This document shows positions 33,894-42,572 of a DNA stretch of 64,000 nt, piece by piece. The translations under genes and the position numbers were made by a program. Source of the stretch: Scatosoma sp045613545 (GTDB lineage: Bacteria; Bacillota; Clostridia; Christensenellales; Borkfalkiaceae); assembly GCA_045613545.1 (NCBI GenBank), contig JAZLBD010000009.1:62001-126000 (forward strand). The letters run 5' to 3'. How positions within the stretch are numbered: position 1 is the first letter of the stretch; each line of letters begins with the position of its first letter. The notes under the pieces are model-generated. The model made no database searches. It was not told the DNA's origin and worked only from the letters and a program-made list of their open reading frames with translations.

Positions 33894-35133
33894 ATAAAGT
33901 TTTTCGTTTTACAATATACGGCTGAAAACTTTCGATATATTGCACAGGGAGCACTGCAAAAATTTGTTGACCTACGTCGTTAAACGAAGAGGAACGCTCG
34001 ATAAGACGGTTTCTTATTTTTCCGAACGCGGAGAGTTTTTCGTAGGGAATAAACAGTTCGCAAAATAGGAAATCTTTTGAAAATTCCTTTAATATCGCTT
34101 GTTTTAACCGTTCGATCCCTTTGTTTTCTTTTGCCGAAATAGCGATACTCTTGCTCGGAAAAAGGTCGTGTTGTCCACAAAGATCGCTCTTGTTCATTAC
34201 GACGAGATAGGGAGAGCAAAAACCAAGGTCTTGCAAGACATCCAGCGTGGTTTTGAGTTGCATTTCGTATTCCCCAGACGCATCGCATACGATGAGCGCA
34301 AGATCTGCGTGCAACGCGCTTTCTAGCGTCGATTTGAAGGATTCGATGAGGTGGTGGGGTAAATCTTGCAAAAAACCGACCGTATCGACGAGCAAAAAGG
34401 GGATATCTTCTATGGTAAAGGAGCGCGCGGTGGGATCGAGGGTTGCAAATAATTCGTTTTGCACGTACACGTGGGAATTCGTGAGTAAATTCATAAGGGT
34501 GGATTTGCCGGTGTTGGTGTACCCAACAAGCGCAATCGTTTTTACGTCCTCTTTTTCCCTGCGCTTTGTCTGTAACGATCTACGCTTCTCCGTCTCTTTT
34601 AGACGTTCTTCCAAAAATTGAATACGACCGCGAATATATCTTCGATCGGTTTCGAGTTGCGTTTCCCCAGGCCCGCGTGTTCCAACGCCACCGCCGAGCC
34701 TTGAAAGGGCAAGACCTTTGCCTTTTAGTCGAGGGTAGATATATTTAAGTTGCGCGAGTTCGACTTGTAATTTTCCCTCGTTGCTCTTCGCGTTTTTGGC
34801 AAAAATGTCCAAAATGAGGGTGGTGCGGTCAATGACTTTTCTTTCGCCGACGGCAGAGGAGATGTTGAGGGTTTGAGAGGGGGATAACTCGCCGTTAAAA
34901 AGGATGGTTATATCCTCCAAACCGCTTAAAACGTCGTTGAGCTGAGCCAGTTTACCCTCGCCAATATAGGTGGCGGGATTGATTTCCTTGATATTTTGAT
35001 AAATCGTGCCGACATACTGCGCGCCCGCGCTTTCAATTAAGGAAACCGCCTCTTCCCATAAAACGAGGTAATTTTCCGACGTTTGCTTGGTGATCGGTTG
35101 GATTATATAAATTTTTTCAATCGTTTCTTGCAT
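33892..35133 (-). CDS. hflX: GTPase HflX
   Basis: 413 residues, ribosome-binding GTPase that splits or rescues stalled 70S particles. The N-terminal HflX domain ends in the glycine-rich RLGGGVGTRGPGETQLETDRR; after a coiled coil come G1 GYTNTGKST (about residue 199), G3 DTVGF and G4 NKSD. Length is normal. Six bases separate the stop codon of the upstream recombinase gene from its ATG, and no Shine-Dalgarno is seen, so it is probably translated by coupling. Confidence 0.95.
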   Translation of the reverse strand: MQETIEKIYIIQPITKQTSENYLVLWEEAVSLIESAGAQYVGTIYQNIKEINPATYIGEGKLAQLNDVLSGLEDITILFNGELSPSQTLNISSAVGERKVIDRTTLILDIFAKNAKSNEGKLQVELAQLKYIYPRLKGKGLALSRLGGGVGTRGPGETQLETDRRYIRGRIQFLEERLKETEKRRSLQTKRREKEDVKTIALVGYTNTGKSTLMNLLTNSHVYVQNELFATLDPTARSFTIEDIPFLLVDTVGFLQDLPHHLIESFKSTLESALHADLALIVCDASGEYEMQLKTTLDVLQDLGFCSPYLVVMNKSDLCGQHDLFPSKSIAISAKENKGIERLKQAILKEFSKDFLFCELFIPYEKLSAFGKIRNRLIERSSSFNDVGQQIFAVLPVQYIESFQPYIVKRKTL

Positions 35134-35139
35134 AGGGGA

Positions 35140-36189
35140 TTATTCTTCGTCTTGACGCAGTTTTACGGCGTCAGCGACTTTTTTTCGATTATTTTCGTTG
35201 ATGGCGGCGTAGTGTTTTTTCGTGGTGTTTACGTCTCTATGCCCTAAAACGTCGGCGACAATATAAATGTCGTTCGTTTCGTTATAAAGCCTCGTACCGT
35301 ACGTGCTACGAAGTTTGTGGGGGGTAATTTTTTTCAGAGGGGAGACGATTTTAGCGTATTTTTTCACTAAAATTTCCACCGAACGCACGTTGATGCGTTT
35401 ATATTGCATCGAAAGGAAAAACGCGTTCTCGCCTTGTGGAATCTTCGGATCGCCCGCTTTTTGGGAAATATATTCCTTTAAGGCATAGCCAACTTCATCG
35501 GAAAAATATAAAATTGCGTGATTTCCGCCTTTTCTCGTCACCACGAAAGAATTATTGGAAAAGTCAAAACTGTCGTTATCCAAGCCAACCAGCTCGCTAA
35601 TACGAATTCCCGTGCCCAAGAATAGGGAAAGGATCGCCGTATCGCGAATTTTCGTTTTTTCATGATACCCCGAGGCGTGGTTGGAGAGCCCCGATCCCGT
35701 TTCCGCCGTATGAATGAGGCGAGATACTTCTTCCGATTCCAAGCGAATAATCTCTTTTTCGTGGATTTTAGGGGTACGCACCTTGGCGGAATTATCCACG
35801 TCGATCATCCCCTTATTAAAAAAGAACTTAAAAATGGCGCGAACGGCGGAAAGTTTTCTCGCTTTTGCTCGTTCGTCGCAAGATAAATACTTATCTCTAA
35901 ACTCATAGTGGGATAAATAGCTCAAAAATTGTTCGATATCGTTGCTCGTCACGCTTTCTAAGTGTTCCAGCGTAATTTCGAGAGGGGATCTCCCGCGAAA
36001 TTTCTTTTTGCAAAGGAAATCAAAAAAAATACGCAAGTCAAATGCGTACTTCAATCGGGTTTGACAACTCGCCGTCGCCTCAATCCCGATAAAATAATCG
36101 GCGCAAAAGGCGGGAAGCTCCTCCAAAAGCTCCTCGATTCGATCAATGTCTTGAATATTACGTTTGTTATAGTAATTTCCTTGTTTCAT
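35140..36189 (-). CDS. XerS-like tyrosine recombinase
   Basis: 349 residues from the ATG. N-terminal SAM-like core-binding domain (RIEELLEELPAFCADYF...LRIFFDFLC) and a C-terminal catalytic domain with Arg in GTGIRISELVGL, Lys in VTRKGGNHA, HKLRSTYGTRLY, LGHRD and the nucleophile Tyr in KHYAAI. The order and the long N-terminal half fit XerS of streptococci/lactococci (356 residues) better than XerC/XerD (about 300). ATG 36189 directly follows a consensus promoter (leaderless); a TTG at 36213 would lie inside that promoter. No cargo, tRNA target or phage gene is near, so a chromosome dimer resolvase is more likely than a phage integrase. Confidence 0.82.
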   Translation of the reverse strand: MKQGNYYNKRNIQDIDRIEELLEELPAFCADYFIGIEATASCQTRLKYAFDLRIFFDFLCKKKFRGRSPLEITLEHLESVTSNDIEQFLSYLSHYEFRDKYLSCDERAKARKLSAVRAIFKFFFNKGMIDVDNSAKVRTPKIHEKEIIRLESEEVSRLIHTAETGSGLSNHASGYHEKTKIRDTAILSLFLGTGIRISELVGLDNDSFDFSNNSFVVTRKGGNHAILYFSDEVGYALKEYISQKAGDPKIPQGENAFFLSMQYKRINVRSVEILVKKYAKIVSPLKKITPHKLRSTYGTRLYNETNDIYIVADVLGHRDVNTTKKHYAAINENNRKKVADAVKLRQDEE

Positions 36190-36195
36190 ATCTTC

Positions 36196-36224
36196 ATTGT
36201 AGCGATTTTTCAAAAATAAGTCAA
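36196..36224 (-). promoter_or_regulatory. Sigma-A promoter of the XerS-like gene
   Basis: On the minus strand TTGACT (36219-36224), 17 bases, TACAAT (36196-36201). The ATG begins 6 bases after the -10 box, where transcription should start. Confidence 0.85.
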
Positions 36225-36625
36225 GGAAATAAAGATATTTCCCGAAATGTTTATAGATTTTTATATAAAAATCGCCCCAAAAGTAGGGGAAATACTTGAA
36301 CGATCCGCTTTTACCCCTCTACAAAACCCCTTTTTATCCAAATGAAACTACTAAACGTATTTCATTTGAAATAAAAGTGCTAAAAATACCGCCCAATTCC
36401 TTGATTTTAGAGAGGTTTTGATAGGATAGTGGAGGGGTAAGATTAAACAAGCCGATTGTTTTAACATTTCGTAAAATACAGATTTTACGAAATGTTAGGG
36501 GTATAAATAGAGTAAAAATAGCGGGTTTTTGTTTTTTTTATATTTTTCTCGTATTTTTACTAATAAAATCTTTCAACGGTTATTTGCTCGTACTTTCGAT
36601 TTTTTCTAAAAAATCTCTTCGACGT
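36214..36625. other. Repeat-rich intergenic region between xerS-like gene and glycogen operon
   Basis: 412 bases without a plausible gene. Besides the recombinase promoter it holds a perfect 18-bp palindrome at 36256-36273 (GATTTTTATATAAAAATC), a 9-bp stem at 36339-36347/36360-36368 (CAAATGAAA / TTTCATTTG), a distant inverted pair at 36311-36322/36429-36440 (TTACCCCTCTAC and GTGGAGGGGTAA, 11 of 12 match), and the large palindrome at 36462-36497 described separately. Confidence 0.8.
36462..36497. repeat. Perfect 36-bp palindrome, candidate dif site
   Basis: Arms TAACATTTCGTAAAAT (36462-36477) and its exact complement (36482-36497) around ACAG. The inner 28 bases split as ATTTCGTAAAA (36466-36476), TACAGA (36477-36482), TTTTACGAAAT (36483-36493), which is the 11-6-11 geometry of Xer/dif sites. 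No T run follows, so it is not a normal terminator. It lies about 270 bases upstream of the XerS-like start. Confidence 0.6.
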
Positions 36626-38479
36626 TTATTTTTTCGCATTTTCCATTCTTACATAAATTCCGAATGAATTTCCGTCTATGGAAAAATTATTTTGGATAAT
36701 TTCATTCGTCCAAAGATTTTTCATCGGAACGTCGCTTTTCCATAAAAACTTTTCCGAGGAATTATTTACGAAACAATAAATACACCCAAATTCGTTTTCA
36801 CGTTGAAAAGCAAACAAACCTCGCCCCGCATAAATTTCGTCGAATTTTCCGTCTTTTAATACGTTTTGATAGGTTTTACGAATATTCCCAAGCTTTTTAT
36901 AATGTTCTTGAAGCGGGTCGATATGTGACCAATCAAAACAACCGCGACAAAACGGATCTATATACCCTTCTTGACCGTTCTCGTCGCCGTAATAAACGCA
37001 GGGTACACCAGGCAAGAAAAATTGTAAAACCGCCCCTTTTTCCAACTTTTTAATAGCGTTTTGGCGTTCAAAATCAGACAATTTATTGCTTGGGTTCGCC
37101 ATTTCTTCCTTGGTTTTACAGGTATTTCCGCCCAAAACCGTCAAAACACGAGCCGTATCGTGCGTACCTAATATATTCATCAAAGAATCAAGCGTTTCCT
37201 TGGGATAATGGTCGACTAAAATGCGAATGGTTTCCGATAATATCTCTGCTTTTCCTGTGTTAAGATAAGAAATTATGGCGTTTTTAAGCGGATAATTCAT
37301 CACGCTATCCAGTTCCAAGCCTTGCAAATATTCCCGACGGACTTGATAGGCAATTTTATTCGAAGCGTCCTCCCAAACTTCTCCAATAATAACGGCGTTC
37401 GGATTGCTTGTTTTTACCGATTTTCGCAGTTTTTTAAGGAAAAAATCGGGTAATTCGTCCGCTACGTCCAAACGGTAGCCACCGATTCCAAACCCAAGCC
37501 ATTTATCCAAAACTCCGCCTTTTTCAAAGAGAAAATCCTGATACGACTGCGAATTTTCGTTGACGGACGGTAAAATATCAATACCCCACCAACTTTCGTA
37601 TTGATTAGGATATTTTTTAAAGGTGTACCAATCAAAATACGGCGATTTTTTCGATTGAAACGCCCCTACGCTTGAAAATCTACCGTATTTATTAAAATAG
37701 ACGCTATCGTCGCCCGTATGGTTAAATACGCCGTCTAAAATAAAGGAAATACCGTATTTTTTGCCCGTTTTAATAAGCGAGGCAAAATCTTCTTCCGTTC
37801 CAAGCATAGGATCAATCGTTTTATAGTCGGAAGTATCGTATCTGTGGTTGGACGCGGCCAAGAAAATTGGATTCAAATAAACGGTTGTCACGCCTAAATC
37901 GGCTAAATACCCGAGTTTTTCTTCAATTCCTTTGAAATTACCGCCGAAAAAATCGTTATTTAACACTTTTCCGTTTTCGTTCGGCCTAAAATACGGCGTT
38001 TCCCCCCATTTTCTTGCCACTCTGCCTGTTATGTCTGGCATAGTTCCCTTTTTATGGAAACGGTCGGGAAAGATTTGATACATCGTTCCTCCCTTGAACC
38101 ATTCGGGGGTGGAATAGTCCGCCGTAGACACGAGGAGTTGATAATATTTGCCCTTTTGATAGGAAAAAACACCGTTCAAGCCCTTTCCCTCGCTCAAATA
38201 TCCGTCTAATAAAGCAAAAGAATAATAATACAGTCCTATTTTATCTATCGAGAAGGTAATCGACCAACCGAAATCAGTTTTTTGCATAGGATACGCCTTT
38301 TCCGTTTCCCCGTCTTTACAAAGCAATAAAAAAGCGTCGGAATAGGTGATGGTTTGCTCTTGCTTGTGTTCCCCTTCCTCTTCGTAGGCGTAAATATTCA
38401 GTTGAAGTTCTTCCTTTTCTCGAACGCCACCCGTAATCGACTTACAGGTGGCATCCAAAGGGTTAAAATATAATTTCAT
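36626..38479 (-). CDS. GH13 alpha-glucan hydrolase (neopullulanase/maltogenic amylase-like)
   Basis: 617 residues without signal peptide, so cytoplasmic. An N-terminal beta domain (about 1-130) precedes the (beta/alpha)8 barrel with the four GH13 regions: DGVFNHTG, GYRLDVADE (nucleophile Asp), IIGEVWED (acid Glu) and NILGTHDT; a C-terminal beta domain ends the protein. It probably debranches or trims glycogen-derived oligosaccharides. Last gene of the glycogen operon, 3 bases after glgP. Exact specificity (alpha-1,4 or alpha-1,6) cannot be read. Confidence 0.88.
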   Translation of the reverse strand: MKLYFNPLDATCKSITGGVREKEELQLNIYAYEEEGEHKQEQTITYSDAFLLLCKDGETEKAYPMQKTDFGWSITFSIDKIGLYYYSFALLDGYLSEGKGLNGVFSYQKGKYYQLLVSTADYSTPEWFKGGTMYQIFPDRFHKKGTMPDITGRVARKWGETPYFRPNENGKVLNNDFFGGNFKGIEEKLGYLADLGVTTVYLNPIFLAASNHRYDTSDYKTIDPMLGTEEDFASLIKTGKKYGISFILDGVFNHTGDDSVYFNKYGRFSSVGAFQSKKSPYFDWYTFKKYPNQYESWWGIDILPSVNENSQSYQDFLFEKGGVLDKWLGFGIGGYRLDVADELPDFFLKKLRKSVKTSNPNAVIIGEVWEDASNKIAYQVRREYLQGLELDSVMNYPLKNAIISYLNTGKAEILSETIRILVDHYPKETLDSLMNILGTHDTARVLTVLGGNTCKTKEEMANPSNKLSDFERQNAIKKLEKGAVLQFFLPGVPCVYYGDENGQEGYIDPFCRGCFDWSHIDPLQEHYKKLGNIRKTYQNVLKDGKFDEIYAGRGLFAFQRENEFGCIYCFVNNSSEKFLWKSDVPMKNLWTNEIIQNNFSIDGNSFGIYVRMENAKK

Positions 38480-38482
38480 TTT

Positions 38483-40915
38483 TTATCGTAAAGGTTTCAA
38501 ATTCCAAATATTTTCCGCATACTCTTTGATACTGCGATCGGCTGCAAAATAACCCGCGGCTGCAATATTGCAAAGAGATTTCTTGTTCCAGCTCAATTTA
38601 TCGTTCATATAAAGTTCGGATAATTTATTTTGGGTTAAGACGTAAGACTCGAAGTCTGCCATACACATATACGGATCCGCAACGGGCGAGCCGGTCAACA
38701 AATAATTCGCTATATCCGCAAACGATTCTCCGTTAAAGCCAACGATAAGAGCCTCGATGATCTTACGTAAAGCGGGATCTTGGTTATAATATATGCTTGC
38801 TGAATAACCGTTGCTCCAAATTTGCGACACTTCTTCTGCCTTTAAGCCGAAGATGAAGATATTGTTCATACCTACTTTTTCCGACATTTCAACGTTAGCG
38901 CCGTCGAGCGTTCCGATCGTGAGCGCCCCGTTGATCATAAACTTCATATTCCCCGTTCCGCTAGCTTCTTTTCCCGCCAAGGAAATTTGCTCGGAAATTT
39001 CTGAGGCGGGCATTAATTTTTCCGACATCGTCACGTTGTAATCTTCCATATACACAACGTTGAGTTTTTCACGGATTTTCGGGTTCTTTTTGATGTCTTC
39101 AGACAAATAGCATATGAGTTTTATAATCTTCTTCGCCATATAGTATCCTGCGGCAGCTTTTGCAGCGAATATATACGTTTTCGGTTGCATCGGAAGATCG
39201 GGGTTTTCTTTGAGTAAGACGTAATCGTGAATGATATGCAAGACGTTGAGAAGTTGACGTTTGTATTCGTGCATTCTCTTCGCTTGCACGTCGAAGATCG
39301 TGTTTGGATCAATCACGACGCCTTGCTTTTTGTAAGCAAAGTCGGAAAATTGTTGTTTTTTGAGCATCTTGATCTCTTCCAAACGTTTCAGAACGCTTTC
39401 GTCCTTTTCAAACTTCTTAAACTCCGCAAGTTTGGACGCGTCTTTAGCATACCCCTCGCCGATGCAGTCGTTCAAAAGCGCGCAAAGCTCGGGATTCGAT
39501 TGATTGAGCCATCTACGGTGTGCGATCCCGTTCGTCACGTTGGTGAATTTTTCGGGGTTGTCTTCATAAAAATCACGGAAAATGCTCTTTTTAATAATGT
39601 TGCTATGCAAACCGGAAACACCGTTGACGCAGTGGGAACCGTGCACGGACAAGTTCGCCATTTTAATGGTATTATAAGAAATAATCGCCATACGAGAAAT
39701 GCGATCCCAATCCCCAGGGTGTTTCTTCCATAAATCCTCGCAAAATCTTCGGTTGATTTCCTTTAATATCGTGTAAATACGGGGTAATTTCCGCGCGATC
39801 AAATCCTCCGGCCAAGTTTCGAGCGCCTCGGCGAGGACGGTGTGATTCGTGTACGCGCAACAAGAAGTCGTAATGTCCCACGCTTCCTCCCAGCTCATAC
39901 CGTTTTCGTCGATTAAAAGTCGCATAAGCTCGGGAATCGCAAGCGCAGGGTGGGTATCGTTCAAGTGGATTGCCGCAAGATCAGGCAAGGAGGAAAGCGA
40001 ACCGAAACGGCGCTTGTGATCCATCAAAATGTTCTGCAAGGACGCCGAAACGAGGAAATATTGTTGCTTTAAGCGCAACGATTTCCCCTCCATATGATTA
40101 TCCGCGGGATATAACACTTTAGAGATCAATTCCGCCTCGTTATCCTCTTTCATCACGGCGGAATACTCCCCTTGCGAGAAGAGTTTCATATCGAAGTTTT
40201 GGACGCTCTTCGCTTTCCAAAGTCGAAGGACGGAAACGCCTTTACTGTCGTATCCGGACACCATCAAATCGTAAGCAACCGCTTCCACTTCTTTAGCGTC
40301 GCGATAAATGGATTCCAACCCGTGTTCCGTCCACTTTTCTTCTACGTATCCGTCGAATTTCACTCTAAAAACGTTGTCGCTTCTTTGCGTCAACCAAACT
40401 TCCCCGCCCGGCAACCATACGTCGGGCAATTCCGTTTGCCAACCCTCGATAATCTTTTGTTTGAAAAGTCCGTAGTCGTAGCGTATGGAAAAGCCCATCG
40501 CAGGATAATCACCCGTTGCGAGCGCGTCTAAAAAGCAGGAAGCCAAGCGTCCAAGCCCACCGTTTCCAAGTCCTGCGTCCGGCTCGAGCTCGTAGAGTTC
40601 TTCCAGCGTCGTACCATATTCTTTGAGCGCCTTTTCGAATTCCTTTTGAACGCCGAGGTTAAAAACGCTGTTTTTGAGCGATCTGCCCATCAAAAATTCC
40701 ATACAGAGGTAATATACCCGTTTTGCTTTTTCACGCTTTCTTGCGTGATGGAATTTTTGGCGTTTGACGAGCATAATATCTCGTACGCTCATTACCACCG
40801 CTTTATAAAGCTGTTCTTTCGTCGCCTCGGACGGAACTACCCCGAAATAACGAGACAGTTTCCCTTCGATCATCTCTAACGCGTTCACTTTGGTGCCTAC
40901 ATCCTTTTTTTCCAT
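38483..40915 (-). CDS. glgP: Glycogen/starch phosphorylase
   Basis: 810 residues. Releases glucose 1-phosphate from alpha-1,4-glucans. Seen: YLCMEFLMGRSL, EPDAGLGNGGLGRLASCFLDALAT, the catalytic-loop HLNDTHPALAIPELMR, and the PLP-lysine region EASGTGNMKFMINGALTIGTLDGANVEM (about residue 655). Normal family length. Fifth gene of the operon, so the cell both builds and mobilises glycogen from one transcript. GGAG is 15 bases from the ATG, which is rather far. Confidence 0.96.
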   Translation of the reverse strand: MEKKDVGTKVNALEMIEGKLSRYFGVVPSEATKEQLYKAVVMSVRDIMLVKRQKFHHARKREKAKRVYYLCMEFLMGRSLKNSVFNLGVQKEFEKALKEYGTTLEELYELEPDAGLGNGGLGRLASCFLDALATGDYPAMGFSIRYDYGLFKQKIIEGWQTELPDVWLPGGEVWLTQRSDNVFRVKFDGYVEEKWTEHGLESIYRDAKEVEAVAYDLMVSGYDSKGVSVLRLWKAKSVQNFDMKLFSQGEYSAVMKEDNEAELISKVLYPADNHMEGKSLRLKQQYFLVSASLQNILMDHKRRFGSLSSLPDLAAIHLNDTHPALAIPELMRLLIDENGMSWEEAWDITTSCCAYTNHTVLAEALETWPEDLIARKLPRIYTILKEINRRFCEDLWKKHPGDWDRISRMAIISYNTIKMANLSVHGSHCVNGVSGLHSNIIKKSIFRDFYEDNPEKFTNVTNGIAHRRWLNQSNPELCALLNDCIGEGYAKDASKLAEFKKFEKDESVLKRLEEIKMLKKQQFSDFAYKKQGVVIDPNTIFDVQAKRMHEYKRQLLNVLHIIHDYVLLKENPDLPMQPKTYIFAAKAAAGYYMAKKIIKLICYLSEDIKKNPKIREKLNVVYMEDYNVTMSEKLMPASEISEQISLAGKEASGTGNMKFMINGALTIGTLDGANVEMSEKVGMNNIFIFGLKAEEVSQIWSNGYSASIYYNQDPALRKIIEALIVGFNGESFADIANYLLTGSPVADPYMCMADFESYVLTQNKLSELYMNDKLSWNKKSLCNIAAAGYFAADRSIKEYAENIWNLKPLR

Positions 40916-40973
40916 ACTATTTTTGTCTAACTCCTATTCTTGCTTATATTCTTTTATAGAACGGGTCGTTCTA

Positions 40974-42527
40974 TTATTTTTTTAAATTTAACGTATCCGT
41001 ATACAATTTTTTGTATTCTTCCGAGGAGCGATTCCATGAGAAATCCTCTTTGAGAACCCGTTGCAACAATTCGTTCCACGCCTCTTTTTTCTTGTAGAGA
41101 TCCAATCCCTCGTGAATGACGTACAACATGTCGTATGCGTTGTAGGAAGAAAAGGTAAATCCGTTTCCTCCTGCTCCGTAGGGACGAATGCTATCGTAAA
41201 GTCCGCCCGTTTCCCGTACGATGGGAACGGTCGCGTATCTAGAGGCGATCATTTGAGAAAGTCCACAAGGCTCGCTTTTTGAGGGCATCAAGAATAAATC
41301 TGCCCCACCGTAAATCTTCCGAGAAAGCGCGCCGTTGAAGATAATCATCGCTTTCATCTTGTCGCTATAACGCTCCGCAATCGCCTTGAAATAATCTTCG
41401 TAGCCTTTATCGCCCGTGCCAAGCAACACGAATTGAACGTCCTCTTGAAGAATGTTCTCCAAAACCTCGCAAACCAAATCCAACCCTTTATGCGAAACGA
41501 GGCGGGTGATCATCGCAATCATTGGAACGTCTCTTTCGGGAAGTCCCAAAGATTTTTGCAGTTCCCTTTTACAAATCGCCTTTCCCGTCAAATCCTCCGC
41601 CGTAAAGTTTTGGGGAAGAGACGGATCGTTTTCGCTGTTGTAAAAATCAACGTCGATCCCGTTCAAAATACCGCGGAGCTTGAAATGATTTCTTACGATA
41701 ATTTCTTCGAGCCCGTGCGCGTATTCCGCCGTTTTAATCTCGCTTGCATATCGAGGACTTACCGTAGAGAAAGTTTCCGCGCATTCAATTGCGCCTTTCA
41801 TAAGATTGACACCGCCGTGATATTCGAATAAATAATGGTATTCGCTTGGAATTCCGAACACGTCGCCCAAAACGTCCATACCGTATTGTCCTTGGTATTC
41901 GATGTTGTGAATGGTAAAGATCGCGCGGATAAATTGATATTCGGGACGCTGACAATACATCGTTTTCAAATACAGGACGGAAAGTGCCGATTGCCAATCG
42001 TGGCAATGCATAATATCGGGATAAAAACCGATGAAAGGCATCACGTCCAAAACGCTCTTGCTAAAAAACGCAAAGCGTTCTGCATCGTCGTAATAACCGT
42101 AGCACCCCTGCCGTTTGAAATAATATTCGTTATCCAAAAAGTAGAACGTCACGCCGTTTTCTTCATAGGAAAAAATACCGCAATATTGATTTCTCCAAGA
42201 AAGCGAAACGAAGATATTACCGAGATATTGCAAGCGATGACGATGATCTTCTTTCATTTCCGAATACAGAGGCATAATCACGCGCACGTCGTAGTTTTCG
42301 TCTTTCGCAAGCGTCTTGGAAAGAGATCCTATTACCTCCGCAAGACCGCCCGTTGCCATAAACGGCGTACACTCAGACGCCACGAAAAGCACTTTCTTTT
42401 TGGGTGTAATCGCGACGGTTTTCTTTTTTGCTCCAGTCGTATTCCGTTTGGGCGACGAGATGGAAACAACGTCTTTTTTTTTGGCGGTAGAGGCTGTTTT
42501 TGGAGTTGCTTTCTTTTTGTTTTCCAT
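40974..42527 (-). CDS. glgA: Glycogen synthase with Lys-rich N-terminal tail
   Basis: 517 residues, GT5 family; extends alpha-1,4-glucan from ADP-glucose. The enzyme starts at about residue 44 (KKVLFVASECTPFMATGGLAEVIGSLSK); the usual KTGGL loop reads ATGGL. Other marks: DIMHCHDWQSAL, ITRLVSHKGLDL and the C-terminal MPSKSEPCGLSQMIASRYATVPIVRETGGL. Before the catalytic part is a tail of about 45 residues rich in Lys, Thr, Ser and Ala, with repeated TPK and KKK, absent from ordinary GlgA (about 480). GGGAGA 6 bases upstream selects ATG 42527. Confidence 0.94.
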   Translation of the reverse strand: MENKKKATPKTASTAKKKDVVSISSPKRNTTGAKKKTVAITPKKKVLFVASECTPFMATGGLAEVIGSLSKTLAKDENYDVRVIMPLYSEMKEDHRHRLQYLGNIFVSLSWRNQYCGIFSYEENGVTFYFLDNEYYFKRQGCYGYYDDAERFAFFSKSVLDVMPFIGFYPDIMHCHDWQSALSVLYLKTMYCQRPEYQFIRAIFTIHNIEYQGQYGMDVLGDVFGIPSEYHYLFEYHGGVNLMKGAIECAETFSTVSPRYASEIKTAEYAHGLEEIIVRNHFKLRGILNGIDVDFYNSENDPSLPQNFTAEDLTGKAICKRELQKSLGLPERDVPMIAMITRLVSHKGLDLVCEVLENILQEDVQFVLLGTGDKGYEDYFKAIAERYSDKMKAMIIFNGALSRKIYGGADLFLMPSKSEPCGLSQMIASRYATVPIVRETGGLYDSIRPYGAGGNGFTFSSYNAYDMLYVIHEGLDLYKKKEAWNELLQRVLKEDFSWNRSSEEYKKLYTDTLNLKK

Positions 42528-42572
42528 ATTAGTTTCTCCCATTTTTCCTTTTTCAAACCAGAATTGAAAAGA

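Noticed and set aside
36462..36497. The 36-bp palindrome as an intrinsic terminator of the glycogen operon
   Set aside because: No T run follows on either strand and the stem is AT-rich; terminators elsewhere in the window have GC-rich stems and clear T runs.
35140..36625. Phage or integrative-element integrase with attachment site
   Set aside because: No excisionase, cargo, tRNA target or direct repeats are seen, and both sides are housekeeping operons; the Xer/dif reading explains more.
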